This document shows positions 1 through 8,793 of a stretch of 50,517 nucleotides of DNA, in pieces. The notes under the pieces are model-generated. The model saw only the letters and a program-made list of their open reading frames with translations. It did not search any database and was not told the origin of the DNA. Source of the stretch: Acidobacteriota bacterium (GTDB lineage: Bacteria > Acidobacteriota > Vicinamibacteria > Vicinamibacterales > SCN-69-37); the NCBI GenBank assembly GCA_009694745.1, contig SHUF01000016.1, positions 1 through 50,517 on the forward strand, in the 5' to 3' direction. How positions within the stretch are numbered: the stretch's first letter is position 1; each line of letters begins with the position of its first letter. The position numbers were made by a program, and so were the translations under genes.

Positions 1-592
1 GAGCCGCGACGGCAGGCGGTGGCGTGATCAGTCTTGCGGCTCGACCCGGCTGCCCCGCCACACCGGGCACACTCACAAGCGCCGGCCCGCCCGGCTTCGG
101 CACTGCGGGCTGATCGGGGCGCTCGGCCGCGCGACGAAAGATCGGCATCACGAACAACCACCGATTGGCGAGCTGGTCGTATCGCACGACCGCATCCCCG
201 TTGTTGCGGGCGTCACAGGTTCCACCGAATCCGGAAAACAAAGTATTTGTGTTGACCGCTCCGTACAGGATTCGTCCGGTGCTGTCGAACTTCGCCCCTT
301 TCTTGGTGAAGATGGCGAACTTCGAATTCACGACCTGCACGATGTGGTCCGGACCCACTGCCAGGCTGTTGTCGGAAGGATTGCGGCCCGTTGAGGTGCC
401 ATGTGGCCCCTCGAATCCGACGCCGAGGCCATCAAAACTGGCCACAACCTCAGGCGCGGGCCCCTCGCCCTGCGCGCGCTGTTCCACCTGGGCGCCTTCC
501 GCGCTGCCAGGTGCCGCCGCGGGCCGGCCAACGTTAGGTGGCTGCTGGCCCGACGCGGCCAGCAGGAGAACGAAGACAATGACGGTTTTCAT
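1..592 (-). CDS. Secreted protein of unknown function, N-terminal part only
   Basis: An open frame runs on the minus strand from an ATG at 592 to the left edge without a stop, so at least 197 residues are present and the C-terminus lies outside the window. It starts with a signal peptide (MKTVIVFVLLLAASG), then a low-complexity Pro/Ala/Gly stretch, then a conserved-looking block with DNSLAVGPDHIVQVVNSKFA near residues 72-91 and VVRYDQLANRWLF near 131-143. Blocks of this kind (AVGPxHIVQxVN, then a YDQLxxRW motif) occur in large exported proteins of Acidobacteriota and Bacteroidetes whose function is not established. No clear Shine-Dalgarno precedes the ATG. The downstream part, probably a propeller or adhesin region, cannot be judged. 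Confidence 0.7.
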   Translation of the reverse strand, partial: MKTVIVFVLLLAASGQQPPNVGRPAAAPGSAEGAQVEQRAQGEGPAPEVVASFDGLGVGFEGPHGTSTGRNPSDNSLAVGPDHIVQVVNSKFAIFTKKGAKFDSTGRILYGAVNTNTLFSGFGGTCDARNNGDAVVRYDQLANRWLFVMPIFRRAAERPDQPAVPKPGGPALVSVPGVAGQPGRAARLITPPPAVAA

Positions 593-637
593 GACGCCGC
601 CCAGTGTCGCACAAGCGACTGCGCTGTCTCACGAAGG

Positions 638-676
638 ATTACAGGAGGCGCAGAGACTCAGAGAAACTCTGGCAAA
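638..676. repeat. Short degenerate GCAGAGA-type repeat
   Basis: The gap between the two minus-strand genes holds overlapping degenerate units (GCAGAGA, CTCAGAG, AACTCTGG). They resemble the heptameric short tandem repeats common between genes in many bacterial genomes. There is no sign that it is coding. Confidence 0.35.
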
Positions 677-694
677 GAGCCCAAGCCGGGCATT

Positions 695-1760
695 TCAGCG
701 CGGGAAGCGTCCCAGCGCCACGAGCAGTTCGAGGCGCGCCTGGCGCCAGGTGTTCTCGGTCTGTGTCGCCACCGTTTCGGCGTCGAGCGCGGACCTCTGC
801 GCGTCGATCACCTCGATGTTGGTGGCGGCGCCCACTTCGAAGACGACCGTGGTGATCCGCAGCACTTCGTTCGCCTGTTCGGCGGTGCGCCTGGCGGCAG
901 TCAGCGCGCGTTGCGCGCTGACCACGGCCGCCTGGGCCACCCGCACCTCCGCCCGCGCGGCAATCTGCAGTGATGTCAGACCGAGCGAGAGCGCATCCAC
1001 CGACACCTGCCGCAACGCCCGTGTTGAACGCCGCTGCACGGCGTCAAGGAACGACCATGGGCTTGCATACAGCGAGGCACTGCTCCGGCCCCAGATCCGG
1101 TCGTACGCCGGGCTGATAAACAACATGCTGCCGGTGCGCGGCTCGGCCAGGTAGACCACCGCCGGCGTGTGTTCGGCGAACTGGCGGAACCGCTCCTCAC
1201 TCTCACGCAACGCCTCGTCGGCGCTGCGCTGCTCGGTTTCGTCCACGATGACCGCGACGTGCCCGAGGCAGGTGCCGCCCGACCATCCAGCCATCGCCGA
1301 GCGCCTTCTCCAACGGCATACCCAGCATGCGCAGTGCCGCATGATTCGCGTAGCGCATCCCGCCGTCAGCGGTCATCATCGTGACGCCCGCGGGCGAGGT
1401 TTCCGACATCGCGCGAAACTGCGCTGCACGGGAATTTCAGACTGGCCCAGGGTTATGAGCCAATCGACCATCGGCCATTCCTCGGGTACTCGGAGGTCCT
1501 TGACGGTGAGCTTGGTGAACTCATCGTGCGTATAACCGTACTGCTGCAGGGCGGCCTCATTCGCTTCAATGAACCGCAGCGTCTCCTTCTCAAAGACCCA
1601 GGTCGGAAGCGGACTGCCTTCGAAGAGTGCCAGCAAGCGCACCTGATCCTCCTGGCGAGCCGCCAGGGTCCGCCGAAGCGTCCTAGACCGAAGCAGGGTC
1701 AGGACCAGCAGCCCCACCACCGCGGCCAGCAAGACGGACGAATGTCACCCAGGACGTCAT
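695..1760 (-). pseudogene. Mosaic remnant: PAS-domain sensor protein joined to the C-terminus of a TolC-type outer-membrane efflux protein
   Basis: On the minus strand, an ATG at 1760 opens MTSWVTFV. The frame then changes, and a TM segment (VLLAAVVGLLVLTLL) leads into a PAS domain (SPLPTWVFEKETLRFIEANE, 1732 to about 1440). This PAS breaks off after GQSEIPVQ. A second PAS follows in another frame (FRAMSETSPAGVTMM, about 1410-1290), also truncated. A third frame carries VDETEQRSADEALRESEERF and a third PAS (AEHTPAVVYLAEP to SFLDAV). Near 1030 the third PAS runs in frame into about 105 residues typical of the TolC/OEP C-terminus (AAVVSAQRALTAARR, then FEVGAATNIEVIDAQ), ending in TGA at 695-697. 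No histidine-kinase core and no OEP N-terminus are present. At least three frame breaks, the missing halves of PAS1 and PAS2, and the alien tail indicate decay by several deletions, or an assembly artefact. Confidence 0.75.
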
Positions 1761-1811
1761 ACGTGGTTGCCGATTATGGGCTGATTATGGCCTGGGCGGC
1801 GGCCTGCTTGT

Positions 1812-1817
1812 TATCAT
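1812..1817 (+). promoter_or_regulatory. Candidate -10 box (TATCAT) for a leaderless amidase mRNA
   Basis: TATCAT ends 6 nt before the TTG start at 1824, and there is no Shine-Dalgarno between them. The same arrangement recurs at several other genes in the window, which supports both the box and the TTG start. No convincing -35 was identified. Confidence 0.4.
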
Positions 1818-1823
1818 GAATAC

Positions 1824-3308
1824 TTGCGCTCCCGCAGCACGGTCATCGTCGTCATTCTGTCCAGTCTCTTGCTGGCGAGTGCGTCTGCTCAGGCGCCGCT
1901 GCCGTACCGGGTGATCGGTTCCGATGGAACCCGCACCCTGCCGGTGGTGCGCGGGTCGGGGACAACCGATTTCGTCGCACTTGACACGCTGGCCCGCTTC
2001 TTCAGTGTCGCGATGCGGGAAGATGCGCGCACGGGCGCGGTGGTACTGGCCGTCGGCGCGCAGCGAGTGGCATTGACCGAGGGTCAGGCGACCGTCTCGG
2101 CGGGCGGCCGCCTGGTGTCGCTGTCTGCGCCCGTCACCAAAGACGGCGCGGCGTGGATCGTGCCGATTGATTTCCTGCGAGTGCTGGACTTCCTGCTCGA
2201 CCGCCGGATCGACATCCGGCGGGGATCCCGGCTGATCGTGATGGGCACCGCGGTCGTCCCCAGGGTGGTGCTGCAATTCGAGCGCACCGCCAGCGGCGGC
2301 CGGTTGGTGATCACGGTTGAGCCTGGCGCCAGCTCACGCATCACTCGCGACGGCAATCTCGTCACCGTGCGATTCCAGGCCGATGCGCTGGATCTGACGC
2401 CGCTCGCACAGGTGCCGGCAGAGTGGCTGGCCAACGTGCGCGCCGATGGGCCGGCGCTGTATGTGGAACTCGGCTCCACGGTGAGCAACGTGCGTCAGGC
2501 CGACGCGCAGGATGCTGGCCGCATCACCCTCGATCTGCTCGGGGCCTCCCCTGTGGCACCTGTGCGACCGGATCCGGTGGCCCCTGCCCCAGCCATCGAT
2601 CGCCCAGGCACGCTGCGCACCGTGGTAATTGACCCGGGCCATGGCGGAGCCGATGCCGGCAGCCGCAGCGCGTCTGGCCTCGAGGAAAAGCAGGTGACGC
2701 TGGCCGTAGCCCAGCGGCTCAAGGGCATGCTGGAATCGCGGTTCGGGGTGCGCGTCATCCTGACCCGCGACGCGGATGCCGACGTGGCGATCGATCGCCG
2801 CGCCGCGCTCGCGAACAACAACAAGGCCGATGTGTTCATCAGCCTCCACGCCAACGGCTCGCCCATACCCGCGATGCGAGGCTGGCAGGTGCAGTCGCTT
2901 GACCCGGCTGAGTATGGGTCGAGTGGCGGCGCCCCACTCGGGGGGGCCGACTCGGACGAGTCCGTGCCTGTGGTGGGCGGTGGCCTGCGGGTCATTGGCA
3001 CGGTGCCCTGGCGGCTTGCGCAGATCCCGCATGCGGATCGATCGTCGCAGTTGGGCGGCATGCTGGCTGCGCGGCTGGGGGAGGCGGGCTTGCCGCCGCA
3101 AGCGGCTCCGTTTTATCGGGCGCCGCTGCGTGTGCTCGTGGGCGCCAACATGCCTGCCATCCTCGTGGAAATGGGCTTCCTCACGAATCCAGCCGACGCG
3201 GAGTTGCTGGGCAGCAGCGCATTTCAGAGCGCGGTCGCCGAGGTCATCGTCAGCATCATCAGCGAATTGCGCGGTGGATGGCCTGCCCCTGGTGGAGGGG
3301 ACCGATGA
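1824..3308 (+). CDS. Exported N-acetylmuramoyl-L-alanine amidase (Amidase_3)
   Basis: This 494-residue protein cleaves the amide bond between MurNAc and the stem peptide of peptidoglycan, in the periplasm. It has a signal peptide (residues 1-23, ending ASAQA), an N-terminal region like the AMIN/copper-amine-oxidase-like domains of exported amidases (about 30-240), a Pro/Ala linker, and a C-terminal Amidase_3 domain from about 265. The zinc and catalytic elements of the family are visible: DPGHGG, the Glu in GLEEK, the His in SLHAN and the Glu in VEMGFLTNP. The start is TTG; the ATG at 1816 is out of frame. It overlaps the GerMN gene by ATGA, so translation is probably coupled and the pair is likely one operon with rph. 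Confidence 0.9.
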   Translation: MRSRSTVIVVILSSLLLASASAQAPLPYRVIGSDGTRTLPVVRGSGTTDFVALDTLARFFSVAMREDARTGAVVLAVGAQRVALTEGQATVSAGGRLVSLSAPVTKDGAAWIVPIDFLRVLDFLLDRRIDIRRGSRLIVMGTAVVPRVVLQFERTASGGRLVITVEPGASSRITRDGNLVTVRFQADALDLTPLAQVPAEWLANVRADGPALYVELGSTVSNVRQADAQDAGRITLDLLGASPVAPVRPDPVAPAPAIDRPGTLRTVVIDPGHGGADAGSRSASGLEEKQVTLAVAQRLKGMLESRFGVRVILTRDADADVAIDRRAALANNNKADVFISLHANGSPIPAMRGWQVQSLDPAEYGSSGGAPLGGADSDESVPVVGGGLRVIGTVPWRLAQIPHADRSSQLGGMLAARLGEAGLPPQAAPFYRAPLRVLVGANMPAILVEMGFLTNPADAELLGSSAFQSAVAEVIVSIISELRGGWPAPGGGDR

Positions 3309-3904
3309 CGCTCACCCGGCGGCTCTGGGCCTACATCGCGTTGACGGTGGCCGGCGCCGCACTCGGGGTGTGGCTGGTGACGTTGTGGCTGCCGGGGTGG
3401 CTGGTGGACAGACGGCCGCGTGACGGTGCAGCGGCCACAGGCAACCCCGCCGGCACTGCGCCCGGCGATGCGCGCCGGATCTCGGCCATGCTGTTCTACG
3501 TTGCGCCACGAGGCGATGGTCTCATTGCCGTCGAACAGGATGTCCTCTACGCCGCCTCGCCCGCCGATCAGGCCCGCCGCATCGTGGAACGGCAGTTGGC
3601 GGCAGCCCCGCCAGGACACGCGACGGCGATTCCAGCAGGCGTGACGTTACGCGCGTTGTTCCTCACCAGTCGCGGCGAGGCCTACGTGGACGTCAGCCGC
3701 GAGATTGTGACTGGTCACCCGGGCGGGTCCCTGCACGAGGTGCTGACGGTGTACGCCATCGTGAATGCCGTGACCGTGAACCTGCCCGATGTCACGGCCG
3801 TGCAGATTCTGGTGGACGGCCACGAAGTTGATACGCTGGTGGGACACCTCGACCTGCGGCACCCACTGCGGCGCGGGACACGCTGGGTGCAACGCACGCC
3901 CTGA
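3305..3904 (+). CDS. GerMN-domain membrane-anchored protein
   Basis: This 199-residue protein has one N-terminal transmembrane segment (about residues 7-29, [20 protein letters not shown]) followed by an exported GerMN domain (about 55-190). The domain carries the typical succession of [15 protein letters not shown], a helix with IVERQLA, and [21 protein letters not shown]. GerMN domains occur in the spore proteins GerM and LpqB and often lie next to cell-wall amidases; the biochemical role is unknown. The ATG overlaps the amidase stop (ATGA), and its own stop overlaps the first possible rph start, so amidase-GerMN-rph reads as one transcript. A peptidoglycan-related role is inferred from context. 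Confidence 0.85.
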   Translation: MTLTRRLWAYIALTVAGAALGVWLVTLWLPGWLVDRRPRDGAAATGNPAGTAPGDARRISAMLFYVAPRGDGLIAVEQDVLYAASPADQARRIVERQLAAAPPGHATAIPAGVTLRALFLTSRGEAYVDVSREIVTGHPGGSLHEVLTVYAIVNAVTVNLPDVTAVQILVDGHEVDTLVGHLDLRHPLRRGTRWVQRTP

Positions 3905-3927
3905 TGACCAAGACGGATAGGAGCTTC

Positions 3928-4656
3928 ATGACACGACTGAATGGACGCGCGGCCGATGCGCTGCGTCCCACGACGATCACCCCTAACGTGCTGGTGCATG
4001 CCGAAGGATCTGTCCTGATCGAGGTGGGACAGACCCGTGTGATCTGTACCGCGTCCATCGAAGACCGTGTCCCGCCGTTCATGCGGGGCACCGGCAAGGG
4101 TTGGGTGACGGCTGAATACGGCATGTTGCCGCGTGCCACGTCCACGCGCACGCAGCGCGAGTCCACTGCGGGCAAGGTCGGGGGCCGCACGCAGGAAATC
4201 CAGCGGCTGATCGGACGATCACTGCGATCGGTGATGGCGCTCAAGTCACTGGGCGAACGGACGGTCTGGATCGACTGCGACGTCATCCAGGCCGATGGCG
4301 GCACGCGCACGGCATCGATCACCGGCGGCTTCGTCGCCCTGGTACTCGCGCTCGATCGCCTGCGCACCCAGGGTGCGATCAAGACCATTCCCGTGACTGA
4401 CTATGTTGCCGCCACCAGTGTGGGCATCGTGCAACAGACGGCGCTGCTCGACCTGGCCTACGAAGAAGACTCGGCCGCCGAAGTGGACATGAACGTGGTC
4501 AAGACGTCCGGCGGCAAATTCATCGAGCTGCAGGGCACGGCGGAGACGGAGCCGTTCGACCGCGCCCAACTCGACGCGCTGCTCTCGCTCGCCGACAAGG
4601 GCATCGACGAGCTCATTGCGAAACAGAAAGAGATCGTCGGCGCGATACTGATGTAG
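3928..4656 (+). CDS. rph: Ribonuclease PH
   Basis: RNase PH is a phosphorolytic 3'-5' exoribonuclease that trims tRNA 3' ends and forms a hexamer in the cytoplasm. The 242-residue product matches the family length (about 240) and shows [11 protein letters not shown] at the start, the [16 protein letters not shown] block, the phosphate-binding [14 protein letters not shown] helix, and the [16 protein letters not shown] core. The ATG at 3928 is preferred over the in-frame ATG at 3904 because AGGAG sits 5 nt before it and family N-termini begin near this point. The stop is TAG, followed within 45 nt by a hairpin terminator. rdgB, its frequent neighbour in other bacteria, lies 3.4 kb downstream, separated by two inserted genes. 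Confidence 0.97.
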   Translation: MTRLNGRAADALRPTTITPNVLVHAEGSVLIEVGQTRVICTASIEDRVPPFMRGTGKGWVTAEYGMLPRATSTRTQRESTAGKVGGRTQEIQRLIGRSLRSVMALKSLGERTVWIDCDVIQADGGTRTASITGGFVALVLALDRLRTQGAIKTIPVTDYVAATSVGIVQQTALLDLAYEEDSAAEVDMNVVKTSGGKFIELQGTAETEPFDRAQLDALLSLADKGIDELIAKQKEIVGAILM

Positions 4657-4670
4657 GCGCCGACGCAGAG

Positions 4671-4697
4671 GGTCCGCGGGTCCGTAGGTCCGTGGAG
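4671..4697 (+). repeat. GGTCCGY repeat arm, copy A
   Basis: Three tandem 8-bp units of the form NGGTCCGY lie directly after rph and run into GGAGCAAAGGGGC, the start of a hairpin. A single inverted unit (CTGCGGACCC) is at 4761-4770. The same units occur in copies at 5284-5421 and 11799-11921. The gap between rph and the four-helix gene holds nothing else recognisable. Confidence 0.7.
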
Positions 4698-4698
4698 C

Positions 4699-4729
4699 AA
4701 AGGGGCATTCGCCCCTTTGGACTTCTTTT
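4699..4729 (+). terminator. Hairpin terminator after rph
   Basis: A perfect 8-bp stem AAAGGGGC / GCCCCTTT with loop ATTC (4699-4718) is followed by a T-rich stretch (ACTTCTTTTG). It fits an intrinsic terminator for the amidase-GerMN-rph transcript and is fused to the end of repeat copy A. Confidence 0.6.
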
Positions 4730-4897
4730 GATTCCCCTCCCACCGCCACTCGTTTGGAATCTGCGGACCCGCCCCCCTGCCCCTGGCTTTCTTCAACTGC
4801 GCCGCATAGGGAGATCGCATTTTCTTCAACATTCGTTGCTGGCGGCGGCTCTTCCCGTGAAATGGCGCGGGCATCGTTCTGGCTTTCCCATGGCTCC

Positions 4898-5269
4898 ATG
4901 GGAATCAAGCGTCTGGACGATCTTGTAGCGTTCAAAGAGGCGGTCGCGTTCAAGGTAGAGGTCTACGCACTCGTCCGCAGGTCAGCCGGGGCCGACCGTG
5001 ACTTCCGCTACCGCGACCAGCTCTTCGACGCCGCGTCGAGTGTTGAAGCAAACATCGCGGAAGGATGGCGGCGGTTTGCGGCCCCTGACATGATTCGCTT
5101 CCTGCGCTATGCCACAGGGTCGCTTGAGGAAGCACGGGTCCGACTGCTGGACGGGGTGGACCGTGGGTACTTCACGCGAGAGGCCTGTGACGGTGCCCTG
5201 GTGCACGCAGCCCGCTGCGGCGCGGCCACGACCAACTTGATCAAGAGCTTGGAGCGATTCAGGAAGTGA
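4898..5269 (+). CDS. Four-helix-bundle protein of the S23 / 23S-rRNA-IVS-protein family
   Basis: This 123-residue soluble protein has the hallmarks of the family: an opening like MGIKRLDDLVAFKEAVAF, central ANIAEGWRR, a following helix with FLRYATGSLEEARVRL, and a last helix with NLIKSLERFRK. Members are small pentameric helical bundles with a basic surface. They are encoded within rRNA intervening sequences or as stand-alone genes, and the related Avd protein works in diversity-generating retroelements. No reverse transcriptase or rRNA is present here. ATG 4898 is chosen because family members start at this point; upstream in-frame ATGs at 4754 and 4862 would add non-homologous sequence. The gene stands alone between two copies of the GGTCCGY repeat, which suggests a small mobile cassette (inference). 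Confidence 0.85.
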   Translation: MGIKRLDDLVAFKEAVAFKVEVYALVRRSAGADRDFRYRDQLFDAASSVEANIAEGWRRFAAPDMIRFLRYATGSLEEARVRLLDGVDRGYFTREACDGALVHAARCGAATTNLIKSLERFRK

Positions 5270-5283
5270 AGGGAAAGACCCAG

Positions 5284-5421
5284 GGGTCCGCCGGTCCGTG
5301 GGTCCGTAAGTTCTCGGAGCAAAGAGGAGAAGAAAGACCAAAGGCCCATGCGAGCCGGCCGAAGCCAACTCGCATGAGCCCTTTGCTTCACGAACCTACG
5401 GACCAGCGGACCAACGGACCG
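5284..5421. repeat. GGTCCGY repeat, copy B (both arms)
   Basis: The left arm (5284-5309) has three NGGTCCGY units. The right arm (5396-5421) has the inverted units CTACGGACC, AGCGGACC and AACGGACC. Between them is an imperfect hairpin around 5340-5388, with AAAGGCCCATGCGAG on one side and CTCGCATGAGCCCTTT on the other. It fills the gap between the converging four-helix and metalloprotease genes and may end both transcripts. Confidence 0.7.
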
Positions 5422-5439
5422 TCAGCCCAGCGTCCCGGA

Positions 5440-8028
5440 CTAGTGCTTTTGACTCGCTCCGCCACCGCGGCCGCCTGCGGCCGCTGCAGCCGCTGGGGTC
5501 CTGTCCCGCATCGCCCGCGGATCGAGGATGGTCGCGACCTCATCGATCACATCGCGCAGGTGCCGCGCGGTGGCTTCGTCTCGCGTGCCGCCGCGCTGCA
5601 GGGCGCCATCCACGATTTCGCCCACCGCGCGCAGTTCGCCCTTGAGCAACGACCGCACTTCGGCGCTCGGCGCCGCCGGTCCGTTGAGGCGATTGTCCAT
5701 GATCGTCAGGTACGTCCGCTGCAGATTGCGGCGGAAGATGTCGATGTTCGCGCCGGGCTTGGGCACTTCAGCCCAGACGCCGTTGCGCAGTTCGGTCAGG
5801 AAGTCGATGGGCGCGTAGGCCGCCGGTCCGTCAATCGCCACTTGTTCCACCATGCGATCGAGCCGCGCGGTCTGCAGGAGGCTGTTCATGACTGACGACT
5901 GCGCGTTGCGCACGCGGTCGATGATGCCGGCTGGTTCAATGCGCCGCAGAATCTCCGGCCGCACCATCATCGTCGGCGTCTGGAAGGCGTTTGCGACGAG
6001 GTACTGCACCGCTTCCTGTTGCTTGGCGCGGGCGAGGATTTCGAAGCGCACGCCATTCTGGCCGATGTGTTTCTGCTGGGAGTTGAAGCCGCCGACCATG
6101 CGCGTCACGTGGTTCATCTCTGTGGTCCACTGGCTGACCATGCGGCCATAGACTTCCTCGAGCTCCGTGTAGGGGTCGCCCTTGCGCGAGCTTGTGGCGC
6201 CGAGCAACATCTCGGAGACGCGGGCCAGGTTCTTCATGCCCAGCGTGGTGGCACGCACGGCATCGGCGTCGCCGACGGCTTCGGTCTGATCGCCCGGGTC
6301 GGTGCCGGCCTGGCCTTCGGTTGTGAATCGCAGGTACGGCTTGGCGTCCTGCTCGCGGGCCCACAAGTCGAGCGTTGGCTTTTCTTCATCGGCGGTCTTC
6401 GCCGTCGGAATCGGCTTGTAGCCCCACATCGCGGCCCACTTGTCATAGGGACCAATTTTCGGGATGAGGTCCGCCGGGTCGATCTTATCTTCCGGCTGCG
6501 CCACGTAGTTGAAGCGCGAATAGTCCATCAGCGTGGGCGTGTGACCATTTTCCTTGACCCACTTCGGATCACGCACCTGCTCGATGGTGTAGGTGGAACT
6601 CGCCTTCATGTTGTGCTGGAAGCCGAGTGTGTGGCCCACCTCGTGGGCCACGACGTAGCGCATGAGTTCGCCCATCAGATCATCTGGCAGCGGCAGGTTT
6701 TGCGCACGCGGATCGAGCGGACCGACCTGCACGAAGTACCAGTTCTTCGCCAGGTTCTGGACGTTGTGGTAATACTGGATGTCCGCTTCAAGAATCTCAC
6801 CACTGCGCGGGTCGTGCACGTGCGGGCCCGACGCGTTTTCGGTGGTGGACGGCAGCCAGCGAATCACCGAGTACCGCGCATCTTCCGGGCTCCAGTCGGG
6901 GTCGTTGGCCGGTGCTTCCTTCGCGATAATCGCATTGCGGAACCCCGCCGCTTCAAACGCCACTTTCCAGTCTTCGATGCCCTGCTTCACGAACGGCACC
7001 CACTTCTTGGGTGTCGCGGGATCCACCCAGTACACGATCGGCTTGATCGGCTCGGAGATGGCCGCGGTCGGGTCCTTCTTCTCAAGACGGTAACGCGTGA
7101 TGTAGCGCTTGGCCACCGAACGATGTTCGTCGGTACCGTAGTCGATCAGGCCCTGCGTGAAGTAACCCACCCGCTCATCGAACAGACGCGGCATCATCGG
7201 CGTTTCGGGCAGCTTCACCATGCTGTAACTGGTGACCACGGTCGCACTCGTGCCGCGCATGCCCCGTGCAGCACCGGCCGCGCGTCCTGCGCCCGCCGCA
7301 GGTTCCGCGCCGGTGAACGTCTGCGTGGCTTCCACGTTGATGTTCTCGGGGAAGGACACCGCCTTCTCGAGGAAGGTGCGGTCGGCCGCCAGGCCGCGTC
7401 CGCCCACGCGCGATCGCACAGAAAACTCGGGCACATCGGTGGTGAAGAGCGGCGTCACTTCGACCACCGGATCACCGGTTGGGCTGTACGCGGCCACGTT
7501 GAGCGTACGGATGATGGACGGGTTGTTCGAGTCGTCCACCGCCTGCGCGATCGGATTGTTGTCGTCGGCGATCACGCTGTAGTCGATGTCGAGAATCAGG
7601 ATGCGATCGCCTCGCGGCACCCAGCGGATGACGCGAGTGCCGGCCGCCTGACCACCATAACCCACGCCGATGGTGGTCTTCTTGATGGTGGTGACAAGGA
7701 GATAGTCCTTGCCGAGTTCCGCCTTCGGAATCTCATAGTAAAGACGGTCACCCACGCGATGCACCTTGAAGATGCCATCGTCGGTGATCGCCGCCGACGT
7801 GATCACCGTGGCGTACGGCTGAGGACGGGCCGCCTGTGCCTGTCCGCCCCCGCGGCCTGGGTTTGCAGGCGGGTCCTGCGTCGGCGGATCCTGGGCCACC
7901 GTCTGCTGAGCCGATTGAATACTCCGATCGTCAAGATTCGGCGTCTGCGCGGTGACCGCGGCCACAAACACCGCAGCGCCGATCACGACGACCATTGACG
8001 AGGACACAAGATTGACTTTCCTGACCAT
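5440..8028 (-). CDS. Exported zinc-dependent metalloprotease (DUF5117/DUF4953 type)
   Basis: This 862-residue protein has a signal peptide (about residues 1-28), a Gly/Pro-rich linker (PGRGGGQAQAARPQ), an N-terminal domain of the DUF5117/5118 type, and a metzincin-like zinc site HEVGHTLGFQHN. His462, His466 and His472 should bind zinc and Glu463 should be the catalytic base. The C-terminal DUF4953-like part ends in a Gly/Ala-rich tail (AAAAAAAGGRGGGASQKH). Proteins of this type are about 800-900 residues long, are abundant in Acidobacteriota and Bacteroidetes, and probably degrade extracellular protein; substrates are unknown. A good Shine-Dalgarno (GGGAGGAG) precedes the ATG. It is divergent from rdgB and splits the usual rph-rdgB neighbourhood. 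Confidence 0.92.
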   Translation of the reverse strand: MVRKVNLVSSSMVVVIGAAVFVAAVTAQTPNLDDRSIQSAQQTVAQDPPTQDPPANPGRGGGQAQAARPQPYATVITSAAITDDGIFKVHRVGDRLYYEIPKAELGKDYLLVTTIKKTTIGVGYGGQAAGTRVIRWVPRGDRILILDIDYSVIADDNNPIAQAVDDSNNPSIIRTLNVAAYSPTGDPVVEVTPLFTTDVPEFSVRSRVGGRGLAADRTFLEKAVSFPENINVEATQTFTGAEPAAGAGRAAGAARGMRGTSATVVTSYSMVKLPETPMMPRLFDERVGYFTQGLIDYGTDEHRSVAKRYITRYRLEKKDPTAAISEPIKPIVYWVDPATPKKWVPFVKQGIEDWKVAFEAAGFRNAIIAKEAPANDPDWSPEDARYSVIRWLPSTTENASGPHVHDPRSGEILEADIQYYHNVQNLAKNWYFVQVGPLDPRAQNLPLPDDLMGELMRYVVAHEVGHTLGFQHNMKASSTYTIEQVRDPKWVKENGHTPTLMDYSRFNYVAQPEDKIDPADLIPKIGPYDKWAAMWGYKPIPTAKTADEEKPTLDLWAREQDAKPYLRFTTEGQAGTDPGDQTEAVGDADAVRATTLGMKNLARVSEMLLGATSSRKGDPYTELEEVYGRMVSQWTTEMNHVTRMVGGFNSQQKHIGQNGVRFEILARAKQQEAVQYLVANAFQTPTMMVRPEILRRIEPAGIIDRVRNAQSSVMNSLLQTARLDRMVEQVAIDGPAAYAPIDFLTELRNGVWAEVPKPGANIDIFRRNLQRTYLTIMDNRLNGPAAPSAEVRSLLKGELRAVGEIVDGALQRGGTRDEATARHLRDVIDEVATILDPRAMRDRTPAAAAAAGGRGGGASQKH

Positions 8029-8091
8029 GAGACACTCCTCCCGAAGGAACCACCGAGGGAACTGCGGGATTATACCTGCTGTCGCACAAGG

Positions 8092-8694
8092 ATGCCGCTA
8101 CTCATTGCCAGCACAAACGAGGGAAAAATGCGGGAGATCAGACTCCTGCTGGCCGGCCTTGCGTTGCCTCTGACGTCGCTCAACGACCTGCCTGCAACGC
8201 ATGAGCCCGACGAGACCGGCGCGACGTTCCCCGAAAACGCCAGGATCAAGGCGCACGCGTACGCGGCCGCCAGCGGTCTGATGACGCTCGCCGAAGACTC
8301 AGGCCTGGCCATTGACGCGCTCGGGGGGCGGCCCGGAGTTCACAGCGCCCGCTACCCTGGCGCCACGTATCCCGACAAGTTCGCCAACCTGTGGAGAGAG
8401 CTCTTCACACACAAACGACCATGGTCGTGCCGCTATGTGTCTGCGGTCGCAGTGGTTAGCGGAAGTACTGGGCGGGTGTTATTCGAAACCGTTGCCACCG
8501 TCGAAGGGGAGATCTGGCCCGAGGCGCGAGGCTCGCACGGTTTCGGCTACGACCCGGTGTTCTATCACCCGCCGTACGGCAGGACGTTTGGCGAAGTCGG
8601 TGACGAAGAGAAGCTGGCCGTCGCACATCGAGGGCAGGCGATTGCGGTGTTTCGACAATGGGTTGAGCGCGGGGGCCTCAAGAGCGATCCCTGA
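8092..8694 (+). CDS. rdgB: XTP/dITP pyrophosphatase (HAM1/RdgB)
   Basis: It hydrolyses non-canonical purine triphosphates (XTP, dITP, ITP) to monophosphates and so keeps hypoxanthine and xanthine out of DNA and RNA. The 200-residue product has the nucleotide-binding start LLIASTNEGKMREI, TFPENARIKAHAYAAASG, the catalytic region LAEDSGLAIDALGGRPGVHSAR, and GSHGFGYDPVF. The usual SHRGKA near the C-terminus reads AHRGQA, a small deviation at a substrate-contact loop. The ATG is preceded directly by AAGG. It is divergent from the metalloprotease, and the BNR gene follows 99 nt downstream. Confidence 0.95.
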   Translation: MPLLIASTNEGKMREIRLLLAGLALPLTSLNDLPATHEPDETGATFPENARIKAHAYAAASGLMTLAEDSGLAIDALGGRPGVHSARYPGATYPDKFANLWRELFTHKRPWSCRYVSAVAVVSGSTGRVLFETVATVEGEIWPEARGSHGFGYDPVFYHPPYGRTFGEVGDEEKLAVAHRGQAIAVFRQWVERGGLKSDP

Positions 8695-8793
8695 CGTCGA
8701 TTGGACTGGACGTTTACGTTCGTTTTTGGCAAAATCCGCGCGGTTCCCTATTCCAACTGTCGGTCGGCCTCTCGCCGAAGGAGAAAGAGACTT

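Noticed and set aside
165-1154. 329-codon plus-strand frame at the left end
   Set aside because: It crosses two minus-strand genes with recognisable domains (signal peptide, PAS, OEP); its own translation has no family features.
4898-5269. Diversity-generating retroelement based on the Avd-like four-helix protein
   Set aside because: No reverse transcriptase, template repeat or variable repeat target is nearby.
4671-5421. CRISPR array from the GGTCCGY repeats
   Set aside because: Units are only 8 bp, directly adjacent without spacers, and arranged as inverted arms; no cas genes are present.
6019-7998. 659-codon open frame on the plus strand, antisense to the metalloprotease
   Set aside because: It is the mirror frame of a strongly conserved GC-rich gene, with His/Arg-rich low-complexity translation and no domain, signal or Shine-Dalgarno.
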